From Lysobacteraceae bacterium (GTDB lineage: Bacteria > Pseudomonadota > Gammaproteobacteria > Xanthomonadales > Rhodanobacteraceae): DNA of 7,819 nt. Where the stretch lies: contig JAGWZT010000082.1 of NCBI GenBank assembly GCA_018971925.1, forward strand, positions 1-7,819, given 5' to 3'. How positions within the stretch are numbered: the stretch's first letter is position 1; each line of letters begins with the position of its first letter. Position numbers and translations under genes: made by a program. Below are positions 1 to 6,206 of the stretch, piece after piece. A model generated the notes under the pieces. The model was given only the letters and a program-made list of their open reading frames with translations. It was not told the origin of the DNA and made no database searches.

Positions 1-429
1 GAGGATCGGGTAACGCGAATAGAGATGCCGCTCGATCCAGTCGTTCGGCGTGCCGCGACCGTATTTTTCGAGGTCCGCCTGGTTGGCGGCAGCCACGCGG
101 TACAGTTCGACGCCTTCGAAGAACACCTTGCCGATACCGGCGATCTGCGGGCTGTGCGGATCCTCCTCGGTTTCGCAGTGCGCGTGGTGCTTGCGGTGTA
201 CCGCCACCCATTCCTTGGTGACCATGCCGGTGCCGAGCCAGTTCCAGAATCGGAACACATGCGAAACGACGGGGTGGAAATCCACGCCGCGATGCGCCTG
301 GCTGCGATGAAGGTAAAGGGTGACAGCAAAGATGGTGAGCTGGGTGGAAACCAGCACGTAGAGCAGAATCGCGAGCCAGCCGGCGTTCGCCAGGCCATGC
401 GCGGCAAAATCAAGGAGGGTATTGAGCAT
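1..429 (-). CDS. Acyl-CoA / fatty-acid delta-9 desaturase, N-terminal part (runs off left edge)
   Basis: Membrane di-iron desaturase of the stearoyl-CoA desaturase type (OLE1/DesA-like), which in this family puts a cis double bond into saturated acyl chains and so adjusts membrane fluidity. The ATG at 429-427 opens a frame that stays open to base 1: 143 residues, C-terminus missing. A hydrophobic stretch at residues 18-40 (LAILLYVLVSTQ...) is the first membrane segment. It is followed directly by the first histidine box H41-RSQA-H46 and, after FHPVVSHVFRFWNWLGTG, by the second box HRKHH (78-82) with the typical CETEEDPHSP tail. The third box (HNxHH) would lie outside the window. No clear Shine-Dalgarno precedes the ATG, but the start fits the short N-terminus of bacterial members. 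The gene is divergent from the ABC operon, with a 143-bp gap between them. Family is certain; acyl-CoA versus acyl-lipid substrate is not. Confidence 0.92.
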   Translation of the reverse strand, partial: MLNTLLDFAAHGLANAGWLAILLYVLVSTQLTIFAVTLYLHRSQAHRGVDFHPVVSHVFRFWNWLGTGMVTKEWVAVHRKHHAHCETEEDPHSPQIAGIGKVFFEGVELYRVAAANQADLEKYGRGTPNDWIERHLYSRYPIL

Positions 430-572
430 CTCGGGTCACGTGGGAAGGGACGGGCCAACACAAACCCGTATGAGCGAGTCTAGGGCAGAAAACCCATCGC
501 CGCCACAGGCTTGCCTAAACAATGTGATGGCCGCGACAATGATTTCAATGCTTTTTACATGCACGTAACCCA
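430..572. promoter_or_regulatory. Divergent intergenic region between desaturase and ABC operon
   Basis: This 143-bp gap must carry the promoters of both divergent units. On the plus strand a weak sigma70-like pair can be proposed: ttgcct (511-516) and gacaat (535-540), 18 nt apart, which would start transcription about 25-30 nt before the ATPase ATG. The matches are poor (3/6 and 4/6), so this is only a suggestion. On the minus strand I find no convincing pair. No strong inverted repeat or operator is visible. Confidence 0.25.
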
Positions 573-1307
573 ATGGCCGCGACGCCGGCGTTGCTCGAAC
601 TCGTCTCCGTGGGGCGCCGGTTGGCCGGACGCGCGGTGCTGCGCGACGTTTCGTTCAGCCTGCGTCGTGACGACGTGCTCGGGCTGCTCGGCGTCAACGG
701 CGCCGGCAAATCGACGACGTTGGCGATCATTGCGGGCGTGTTGCAGCCCGACGCCGGCAGTGTACTCATCGATGGAAAGAACGCGACCGACGATGTTCGC
801 ACCATGCGCGACCGTATTGGTTGGGTGCCGGAAAGCGTGCCGCTGTGGCCGGAATTGACGGTAATCGAAGCGCTGGATGCCTGCGGCCGGTTGCGCGGCC
901 TGTCCAAGCCTGCGCGCAAGACGGCGCTCGAACGTGAATTGGCGCGGCTTGAATTGACGGATCTGGCGCAACGCCTGTGCGGACAATTGTCGTTGGGCCA
1001 GAAACGCCGTGTGGGTCTGGCGCAGGCGCTGTTGCACGAACCTGATCTGCTGGTGCTGGACGAACCCGGCAACGGCCTCGACCCGGTGCAGGCCGCGCAA
1101 TTGCGTGAACTGATCGGCAAGCTGAAGCCCGGGCGCGGCATCATCCTGTCCAGCCACGATCTTGCCGAGGTGGAAGCGATGTGCAATCGCGTGGTGATCC
1201 TGCACGACAGCCGGGTACGTCTCGATGCGCCGTTGGAAACCCGGCGCGGCAAACTCGATGCGCAATTTCGCTCGATCGCGGCGCAACCCGCGAGCGCCGC
1301 GGCATGA
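573..1307 (+). CDS. ABC transporter ATP-binding protein (GldA/NosF/CcmA-like)
   Basis: Cytoplasmic ATPase that would power the membrane protein encoded next. All nucleotide-binding motifs are present in its 244 residues: Walker A GVNGAGKST (40-48), signature LSLGQ (139-143), Walker B LLVLDEP (159-165, with catalytic E164), D-loop region NGLDP, and the H-loop histidine in SSHDL (H195). The Q-loop position reads WVPESVPLWPELTV, with Pro-Glu instead of Gln, as is common in the GldA-like subgroup. The ATG at 573 is the only usable start: an in-frame stop lies at 540-542 with no start codon between, although no Shine-Dalgarno is evident. The stop overlaps the next start (ATGA), which indicates translational coupling. 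Followed by a permease, a GldG-like protein and a DUF4340-like protein, it belongs to the Gld-type ABC-2 systems. Substrate is unknown, and nothing here implies gliding. Confidence 0.93.
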   Translation: MAATPALLELVSVGRRLAGRAVLRDVSFSLRRDDVLGLLGVNGAGKSTTLAIIAGVLQPDAGSVLIDGKNATDDVRTMRDRIGWVPESVPLWPELTVIEALDACGRLRGLSKPARKTALERELARLELTDLAQRLCGQLSLGQKRRVGLAQALLHEPDLLVLDEPGNGLDPVQAAQLRELIGKLKPGRGIILSSHDLAEVEAMCNRVVILHDSRVRLDAPLETRRGKLDAQFRSIAAQPASAAA

Positions 1308-2059
1308 GCGCACTGGCGGTTGCACGCATCGACCTGAAGCGCCTTGCCGTTCGTCCGTTCGCGTGGACGCTGGCCGGCATCGCCCTGGCCATGATGGCGT
1401 GGCAATTCCTGCTGGGCCTGTCCGCCTTCATGCACGCGCAACCGGTGGTACCCGGCCCCGCCGCCGGACCCGGTTTCATCGACGCGGTCGTCGCGCCGTA
1501 CCTGCTCAATTACATCCAGTTGTGCCTGGTGATCGTGCCGCTGATCACGATGCAGGCGCTGGCAGGCGAACGTGGGGCGCAGCGGCTTGCGCTGCTGACT
1601 GCATCCGGCGCAACGGCCGCGCAAATCGTGCTCGGCAAGTTCACCGCGCGGCTGGTGTTCCTGTGGCTGCTGCTGGTCATCGTCGCGACCATGCCGTTGG
1701 TGCTCGGCGGGGCGACGCATCCCGATTGGGGCCAGTTCGGTGCTGCGCTGGTGGCGAGCGCGTTGTGCGTGGCCGCGCTTGCCGCCATCGGTGTCGCATG
1801 CTCCGCATTCACACCCGAGCCTGCGCTGGCCGCGACCGCCGCGCTGCTGATCGGTGAAGGCCTTTCGCTGATCGACGCGGGCGTACGCATCAGCGGCGGC
1901 GAGGGCGGCTGGCTCGGCTACCTTGCACTGCACACGCATCTTGCTCCGGCGATGCGCGGCCTCGTGCGCAGCGAAGACATCGTGTATTTCCTGATCATCA
2001 TCGTGCTGGCGCTCGCACTCGCGATTCGTCGAATCGCGGCGGAACGGGAGCGCGGCTGA
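1304..2059 (+). CDS. ABC-2 type permease (GldF-like)
   Basis: Inner-membrane subunit of the ABC system, 251 residues. I chose the ATG at 1304 because it overlaps the ATPase stop (ATGA) and gives the usual short N-terminus; the frame is open further upstream, but that part reads as low-quality sequence overlapping the ATPase. About six hydrophobic segments are visible: roughly residues 20-42, 66-86, 115-137, 148-168, 172-190 and 226-245. Between the second and third lies AGERGAQRLALLTASGATAAQIVLGKF, the cytoplasmic ER-G-LLT-P/A-S-QIVLGK loop that couples ABC-2 permeases of this group to the ATPase. The stop overlaps the next ATG by one base (TGATG). The long prolyl/glycyl stretch at 47-58 is periplasmic by prediction. 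Role in a complex is inferred from operon position and motif; substrate is unknown. Confidence 0.88.
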   Translation: MSALAVARIDLKRLAVRPFAWTLAGIALAMMAWQFLLGLSAFMHAQPVVPGPAAGPGFIDAVVAPYLLNYIQLCLVIVPLITMQALAGERGAQRLALLTASGATAAQIVLGKFTARLVFLWLLLVIVATMPLVLGGATHPDWGQFGAALVASALCVAALAAIGVACSAFTPEPALAATAALLIGEGLSLIDAGVRISGGEGGWLGYLALHTHLAPAMRGLVRSEDIVYFLIIIVLALALAIRRIAAERERG

Positions 2060-3387
2060 TGCGCAGTGCATGGAAGGGGTGGCTGTACGCGCTGTTGTGC
2101 GTGGTGATCGCGGTGTGCGTCGCCGCGTTGTCGGCGCGTTTCGGTTTTACCGCGGACTGGAGTGCCGGCGCGCGCGCCACGATCACGCCGCAGAGCCGGT
2201 CGCTGCTGCAACAGCTGAAGGGCCCGCTGGAAATCACCAGCTACGCGCGACCCGGCACGCTGCGCACCAAGACCCGTCTGCTGGTCGATCGCTATCGCCG
2301 CTTCAAGCACGACGTCGCGTTGCAGTTCGTCGATCCCGACGCCGACCCCATCGCGACGCAGGACGCCAACATCACGATCGATGGCGAACTGGTGTTGCGG
2401 TGGAACGGCCGCACGCAACACGTCACGCAACTGGATGAGCCGGATTTCTCCGATGCACTGGTGCGGTTGGCGCGCGGCGGCGACAAGCTGATTGCGTTCA
2501 TCACCGGCGATGGCGAACGCGACGCGAGCGGCAAGAACGCCGCCGACCTCGGCGCTTTCGTGCAACGCCTTGCGCCGCGCGGCATTCGTGCACTGCCGCT
2601 GAACCTCGCGGAAGCCGCCGAAGTGCCGCGCAATGCGAACCTCGTGGTGCTGGCCAGCCCGCAGGCCGCGCTGTTGCCGGCCTCGGTGCAGAAGCTGCAG
2701 GACTATGTCGCCAACGGCGGCAACCTGCTGTGGCTCACCGAGCCGGGCAGCGATGACCTGGGTCTTGCGCCGCTGGCGCAGGCACTTGGCATCAAGCGCC
2801 TGCCCGGTCGCCTGTTCGATGCGCAAAGCGCGACCGCCACCGGTGATGCGCGGATGCTGGTCGCATCGCACTACCCGACGCAAGCAATCACGGATGGCTT
2901 CGACGTCAACACCGTGTTCCCGCGCGCGGCGGCGCTGGCCGCGTTGCCGGGCACTGCGTGGAACGTGCAGCCGATCCTGCAGTCGGGCGCGCGCAGCTGG
3001 AACCAGACCACGCCAGTCGATCCCGCGCAGGCCGCGTTCGATCCGGATTCGAGCGAGCTGAAGGGTCCGCTCACGTTCGGTTACGCGCTGAGCCGCCTGT
3101 CGCCCAGCCCCGACAAGAACCAGCAACGCGTGGTGGTGATCGGCGGCGGCGATTTCCTGTCCAACGCGTTCCTCGACGACGGTGGCAATCTTGCCTTCGG
3201 CGAGCGCGTGTTCGACTGGCTGCTGGGCGACGACGCGCTGGCCGCCGCGGCGCAACCCGCGCCCGACAGCGTGATGAAACCGACGCGCACGCAGCTCGGC
3301 ACACTCACCTTCGGCTATCTGATCGCGCTGCCGATCCTGTTGATCCTGATCGGCCTTGCGATCAATTGGCGGCGGCGCCGGCGGTGA
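2059..3387 (+). CDS. GldG-like ABC auxiliary protein (ABC_transp_aux family)
   Basis: A 442-residue protein anchored at both ends: an N-terminal membrane segment (about 7-27, WLYALLCVVIAVCVAALSA) and a C-terminal one (about 414-435, FGYLIALPILLILIGLAI) followed by a basic tail WRRRRR. The body between should be periplasmic. It carries family hallmarks: ITPQSRSLLQQLKGPLEITSYA near residues 42-63 (the 'LT..S...L..L..P..I..Y' start of GldG proteins), FITGDGERDA around 148-157, NLVVLASPQAALLP around 194-207, and LQDYVANGGNLLWLTEPG around 213-230. A Shine-Dalgarno gggag (2046-2050) lies 8 nt before the ATG, inside the permease gene. GldG proteins are thought to form the periplasmic part of GldA/F/G ABC complexes, with biochemical function unresolved. 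Its stop overlaps a GTG start for the next gene. Family assignment is firm, function is not. Confidence 0.85.
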   Translation: MRSAWKGWLYALLCVVIAVCVAALSARFGFTADWSAGARATITPQSRSLLQQLKGPLEITSYARPGTLRTKTRLLVDRYRRFKHDVALQFVDPDADPIATQDANITIDGELVLRWNGRTQHVTQLDEPDFSDALVRLARGGDKLIAFITGDGERDASGKNAADLGAFVQRLAPRGIRALPLNLAEAAEVPRNANLVVLASPQAALLPASVQKLQDYVANGGNLLWLTEPGSDDLGLAPLAQALGIKRLPGRLFDAQSATATGDARMLVASHYPTQAITDGFDVNTVFPRAAALAALPGTAWNVQPILQSGARSWNQTTPVDPAQAAFDPDSSELKGPLTFGYALSRLSPSPDKNQQRVVVIGGGDFLSNAFLDDGGNLAFGERVFDWLLGDDALAAAAQPAPDSVMKPTRTQLGTLTFGYLIALPILLILIGLAINWRRRRR

Positions 3388-3872
3388 CCCGCGCGAACCG
3401 CAACCTCGCAATGCTCGGGGCCGTCGCCATCGCACTGGTGGCGCTGGTGTTGTGGGTAGGACGCCGTGAATACCTGCGCGACCCGCCCGCCGTCACGCCA
3501 CTCGATCCCGCTGCCGTGACGAGGATCGAACTCGACATTCCGCCGGTCGCACCGCAGGTGTTCGAGCGCCGCGGTGACGGCTGGTGGCGCGTGCAGCCTT
3601 CGGACGCACGCGCAGACGATGCACGTGTGCAACGCCTCGCCAACCTCGCCGCGACACCGGTGTCGCGCTGGATGGCGGCGTCCGGCATGGATTTATCCAA
3701 GGTTGGATTGGAACATCCTTCGGCAACGCTGGTGTTGAACGGCGTGCGTCTCGAATACGGTGGCCTCACCGCAATCGACGAGCTGCGTTACGTCAAGCTC
3801 GGCGACAGGATCGCGCTGGTGCCGCGGCAATATTCGCCAGAAGTGATGCTCACAAAACCGGAAGGCAATTAA
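3384..3872 (+). CDS. Short DUF4340-like membrane-anchored protein, GTG start
   Basis: Last gene of the ABC operon, 162 residues. The start is the GTG at 3384, overlapping the gldG-like stop as GTGA; it puts the single hydrophobic anchor (NLAMLGAVAIALVALVLWVG) at residues 7-26. The next in-frame ATG (3411) would cut into this anchor. The rest is a soluble, presumably periplasmic domain with the pattern of DUF4340 proteins that usually follow GldG genes: PLDPAAVTRIELDIPP..., FERRGDGWWRVQPSDARADDARVQRLANLA, then DLSKVGLEHPSATLVLNG and DELRYVKLGDRIALVPRQY. Many relatives are longer (300 residues or more, with repeated modules), so this is a minimal one-module version. No catalytic residues are recognisable. 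A role as accessory subunit of the ABC complex is inferred from position only. Confidence 0.7.
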   Translation: MTRANRNLAMLGAVAIALVALVLWVGRREYLRDPPAVTPLDPAAVTRIELDIPPVAPQVFERRGDGWWRVQPSDARADDARVQRLANLAATPVSRWMAASGMDLSKVGLEHPSATLVLNGVRLEYGGLTAIDELRYVKLGDRIALVPRQYSPEVMLTKPEGN

Positions 3873-3881
3873 CGAAGCAGC

Positions 3882-3949
3882 GTAGGGCGGGAGTAGCGCA
3901 GCGAATCCCGCCACCCGGCGTCCCGAAGGCGGGTTGGCACCCGCCCTAC
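3882..3949. repeat. Dispersed palindromic repeat (gtagggcggg ... cccgccctac)
   Basis: Perfect 10-bp inverted arms gtagggcggg (3882-3891) and cccgccctac (3940-3949) enclose a second, inner inverted pair, cccgcc near 3907-3912 and ggcggg near 3928-3933, so the whole folds into a nested hairpin. It begins 9 bp after the DUF4340-like stop and ends 21 bp before mutM. Sequences of the form 'gtagggcggg...agcgcagcgaatcccgcc' are, to my knowledge, common intergenic repeats in many proteobacteria. There is no T-run, so if it ends transcription of the ABC operon it does so without a classic terminator. Genome-wide copy number cannot be judged from here. Confidence 0.75.
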
Positions 3950-3970
3950 ACGACTACGTAAACTTGCCGC

Positions 3971-4783
3971 ATGCCTGAGCTCCCCGAAGTCGAAACCACC
4001 CGCCGTGGCATCGCCCCCTTCGTAACGGGGCACAGGGTGGAACGCGTGCTGCTGCGCAGGAAGGATTTGCGCTGGCCGGTCCCGCGTGCACTCGTGACGA
4101 AACTTCCGGGGCAGCGCATCGACGCGGTCGAACGTCGCGCGAAATACCTGCTGCTGCACACGCAAGCCGGCTCGGCGCTGTTGCATCTCGGCATGTCGGG
4201 TTCGTTGCGCATCACCGACCCGGACTTGCCGCCGCGCACGCACGACCACTACGACCTGGTCTTCGATTCCGGACAAGCGCTTCGCTTCAACGACCCGCGC
4301 CGCTTCGGGAGCTTGTTGTGGCAGAAACCCGGCGAAACGCATCCGCTGCTGCGAAACCTCGGTCCGGAACCGCTCGGTGATGCGTTCGACGGCGACTGGC
4401 TGTGGAACGCATCGCGCGGGCGCAGCGCGGCGGTCAAGACATTCCTGATGGACCAGTCCATCGTGGTCGGCGTCGGCAATATCTACGCCAGCGAAGCACT
4501 GTTCGCGGCCGGCGTGCATCCCAAACGCGCGGCAGGCGCGGTGTCGCGCGCGCGTTATGCGCGAATCGCATCGGAAACCCGGCGCATATTGAATTACGCG
4601 ATCACGCGCGGCGGCACCACGCTGCGCGATTTCCTGGCGCCCGACGGTGCACCCGGTTATTTCGAGCAGGAACTGTTCGTGTACGGCCGCGCCGGTGAAC
4701 CGTGCAAGGTGTGCGGCACGCCGATCCGTGCGCAGGTGATCGGCCAGCGCATGAGCTACTGGTGTCCGCACTGCCAAAGTTGA
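3971..4783 (+). CDS. mutM: Formamidopyrimidine-DNA glycosylase (Fpg/MutM)
   Basis: Bifunctional base-excision repair enzyme that removes 8-oxoguanine and ring-opened purines and nicks the abasic site by beta,delta-elimination. The 270 residues match the family's usual length. It starts MPELPEVETTRRGI: after Met removal P2 is the catalytic nucleophile and E3 the acid. K58 (ERRAKYLLL) is the conserved DNA-binding lysine. FNDPRRFG (106-113) and DQSIVVGVGNIYASE (161-175, helix-two-turn-helix region) follow, and the C-terminal zinc finger has C245-x2-C248 and C265-x2-C268 with R260 in the hairpin that contacts the flipped base. All key residues are intact, so it should be active. No Shine-Dalgarno is seen before the ATG, but the PELPEVE start is diagnostic. 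It is separated from the ABC operon by a repeat and is followed at once by a hairpin, so it is probably expressed alone. Confidence 0.97.
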   Translation: MPELPEVETTRRGIAPFVTGHRVERVLLRRKDLRWPVPRALVTKLPGQRIDAVERRAKYLLLHTQAGSALLHLGMSGSLRITDPDLPPRTHDHYDLVFDSGQALRFNDPRRFGSLLWQKPGETHPLLRNLGPEPLGDAFDGDWLWNASRGRSAAVKTFLMDQSIVVGVGNIYASEALFAAGVHPKRAAGAVSRARYARIASETRRILNYAITRGGTTLRDFLAPDGAPGYFEQELFVYGRAGEPCKVCGTPIRAQVIGQRMSYWCPHCQS

Positions 4784-4786
4784 TTT

Positions 4787-4905
4787 GCGATCATCCCTGA
4801 TCGCTGCTTCGTTGATGGTTCGCGCCACGGGACGCTGTCCAAGTCACGAAGCACCAGAACGGCCATAGAGCCGCCATCCGTGGCCAAGAGCTCCTTGGCC
4901 TGACT
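4787..4905 (-). repeat. Two-hairpin dispersed repeat, copy A (long form)
   Basis: The element reads on the minus strand. Its first part (plus 4859-4905) is the 47-nt long-form unit agtcaggcc...ggccgt, containing a 7-bp stem ggccaag-gagct-cttggcc. Its second part (plus 4787-4804) is a perfect 7-bp hairpin gcgatca-tccc-tgatcgc that begins 3 bp after the mutM stop and may serve as an end signal for that transcript, though no T-run follows. The same two parts in the same order and orientation recur upstream of comM (copy E), sharing ggccgttctggtgc. The 47-nt unit is an inverted match (45/47) to copy B behind the next gene. Confidence 0.8.
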
Positions 4906-5004
4906 TCTCACCAAAAGCGCGCGCACTTTGCATGACAGGCGTCACGCGACAACGCCGCCCGTGATTCGCCACAATGCACCTCGTCCGGCTGCAGGAGACG
5001 ATCC

Positions 5005-5532
5005 ATGTCGCCCAACATCATCGCCCCCATCGTGATCGCGCCGCTGATCGTGTGGCGCCTGTATGCGCGCACGCGCCGCAGCTTCGGCAGGCAGCCAATC
5101 CAGCCGAAACGCATGTGGACGCGCGTGGGCTTCCTCTCGGTGGTCACACTGCTGGTCGCCTCGCAGGGGCTGATCGATCCACGCCTCGCGACCGGATTGG
5201 GCGCGGGGCTGGTCGGTGGCGTGGCACTGGGCTTGCTGGCCCTGAAACTGACGCGTTTCGAAATCGACGGTCAGGGCGATTGCTACTTCCCGAACCCGTG
5301 GATCGGCATGGGATTGACCGCGCTGTTCATCGGGCGACTGCTATACCGCTTCATGGTGCTGTATCCGCAGATGTCGCATGGCGCCGCGGGTGGTTTCGCG
5401 GAGTACCAGCGCAGCCCGCTCACGATGGCGATCCTCGGCTTGCTGCTGGGCTATTACATCGCGTATTACGCGGGGCTATTGATCCACCACCGGCACGTGC
5501 TCATGGATGTCCAATCGAAGCAGCTTTTGTGA
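5005..5532 (+). CDS. Small multi-pass membrane protein, DUF1453/CcdC-like
   Basis: A 175-residue integral membrane protein with about five hydrophobic segments: residues 4-20 (IIAPIVIAPLIVWRLYA), about 43-56, about 62-83 (ATGLGAGLVGGVALGLLAL), about 99-121 (WIGMGLTALFIGRLLYRFMVL) and about 140-163 (TMAILGLLLGYYIAYYAGLLI). The basic loop YARTRRSFGRQPIQPKRMWTR after the first segment should be cytoplasmic. Residues LKLTRFEIDGQGDCYFPNPWIG resemble the 'TR.E...DG....r...W' core of DUF1453 (CcdC-type) proteins common in this bacterial group; function is unknown. The start is well supported: aggag (4993-4997) lies 7 nt before the ATG. It sits alone between mutM and convergent glnK, bracketed by inverted copies of a 47-bp repeat. 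Its stop codon lies just at the edge of the right copy, so the C-terminal end (HRHVLMDVQSKQLL) may have been shaped by repeat insertion. Being a real gene is near certain; the family name is moderate. Confidence 0.75.
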   Translation: MSPNIIAPIVIAPLIVWRLYARTRRSFGRQPIQPKRMWTRVGFLSVVTLLVASQGLIDPRLATGLGAGLVGGVALGLLALKLTRFEIDGQGDCYFPNPWIGMGLTALFIGRLLYRFMVLYPQMSHGAAGGFAEYQRSPLTMAILGLLLGYYIAYYAGLLIHHRHVLMDVQSKQLL

Positions 5533-5534
5533 AG

Positions 5535-5581
5535 AGTCAGGCCACGGAGCTCTTGGCCATGGATGGCGGCTCTATGGCCGT
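5535..5581 (+). repeat. Dispersed repeat, copy B (long form, second hairpin unit only)
   Basis: 47-nt unit agtcaggcc...ggccgt with the same internal layout as copy A but on the opposite strand. It differs at only 2 of 47 positions; one change (a to c at unit position 11) breaks the left stem. Compared with the compact copies in the glnK-ubiK spacer it has an extra stretch of about 26 nt between the two ggcc boxes. It starts 3 bp after the stop of the DUF1453 gene. No gcgatca-type hairpin accompanies it. Confidence 0.8.
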
Positions 5582-5610
5582 GGTAGTGCTCATGACCCGA
5601 TGTGATTCCA

Positions 5611-5640
5611 AATAAACCGCCAGCTGATCGAAGGAGCGGT
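5611..5640 (-). terminator. Possible weak rho-independent terminator of glnK
   Basis: On the minus strand, 14 nt after the glnK stop, accgc and gcggt (plus 5636-5640 and 5616-5620) can pair around a 15-nt loop, followed at once by tttatt. The stem is only 5 bp and the loop long, so termination strength is doubtful. Position and T-rich tail are the reasons for listing it. Confidence 0.35.
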
Positions 5641-5654
5641 CAAGGATGAACGTA

Positions 5655-5993
5655 CTACAGCGCGTCGGCGTCCAGTTCACCCGTCCGAATCCGGACCACC
5701 TGATCCAGCGTCGAGATGAAGATCTTGCCGTCACCGATCTTGCCGGTGCGCGCGGCATGGCTTATGGCTTCCACCGCACGCTCGACCAGGTTGTCGGGCA
5801 ATGCGATCTCGAGTTTCACCTTGGGCAGGAAATCCACCACGTATTCTGCGCCGCGGTAAAGCTCGGTATGTCCTTTCTGCCGGCCAAAACCCTTGACCTC
5901 GGTGACGGTGATGCCGTTGACCCCTACGTCGGACAGCGCCTCGCGCACGTCGTCCAGCTTGAACGGCTTGATGACGGCGGTGATCAGTTTCAT
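5655..5993 (-). CDS. glnK: PII nitrogen regulatory protein (GlnK/GlnB)
   Basis: Trimeric signal protein that senses 2-oxoglutarate, ATP/ADP and glutamine state and controls ammonium transport, glutamine synthetase adenylylation and NtrB. It has 112 residues, the exact family length, from MKLITAVIKPFKLDDVREAL to IRTGELDADAL. The T-loop VKGFGRQKGHTELYRGAEY carries the uridylylation tyrosine Y51; the B-loop TGKIGDGKIF is at 83-92. The reading frame has upstream ATGs (6017, 5999), but the family start MKLI at 5993 is preferred; no strong Shine-Dalgarno decides it. T43 of the T-loop looks like GlnB, while the MKL start and DADAL end look like GlnK. The order comM - ubiK - PII is that of glnK in Pseudomonas. 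amtB, normally directly downstream of glnK, is absent here. I see no sigma54 site (GG-N10-GC) upstream. PII identity is certain, the K/B choice is not. Confidence 0.95.
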   Translation of the reverse strand: MKLITAVIKPFKLDDVREALSDVGVNGITVTEVKGFGRQKGHTELYRGAEYVVDFLPKVKLEIALPDNLVERAVEAISHAARTGKIGDGKIFISTLDQVVRIRTGELDADAL

Positions 5994-6107
5994 GGCCATA
6001 AGCTTACCCGAGAGCAAGGTTCCAAAATCGCCCCGCTGGAAGCGGCTGTTGTAGAAGGAGAGCGATTCGCGACCGATCGGAGTCTACGCGTTTACGGACC
6101 CTCACCC

Positions 6108-6142
6108 GCCCCTTCGGGGCACCCTCTCCCGAGGGGAGAGGG
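6108..6142. repeat. Double palindrome of the 'ccctctccc-ggggagaggg' type
   Basis: Two adjacent perfect hairpins: gcccc-ttc-ggggc (6108-6120) and ccctctccc-gag-gggagaggg (6122-6142, 9-bp stem). Preceded by ccctcaccc, this is the well-known class of intergenic repeats whose spurious translation reads PSPLGRG...GEGP in many proteobacterial genomes. It could act as a transcription barrier between the divergent units. No T-run follows on either strand. Confidence 0.7.
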
Positions 6143-6206
6143 GTAAATCAGGGTAGCCGTATTCTCCGCGCCACCGGTTTCGTACTTCTTCGAGTCACCG
6201 GACGTG

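Noticed and set aside
545..2071. Very long minus-strand open frame (508 residues) opposite the ABC genes
   Set aside because: A high-GC shadow frame: composition rich in R, A, Q and H, no domains, and antisense to genes with intact ATPase and permease motifs. The similar minus-strand frame at 1918-3435 is rejected for the same reason.
3871..4813. 12-bp inverted match aacgaagcagcg on either side of mutM (3871-3882 and 4802-4813)
   Set aside because: A 12-bp match is expected by chance several times in a window of this size, and nothing else extends it.
4859..5581. Insertion sequence with terminal inverted repeats
   Set aside because: The enclosed gene is a membrane protein, not a transposase. 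The repeats belong to a dispersed hairpin family, and I see no target-site duplication.
5994..6100. Sigma54 promoter for glnK
   Set aside because: I looked on the minus strand for GG-N10-GC with TGGCAC/TTGC character; the nearest (tggaaccttgc) has the wrong spacing.
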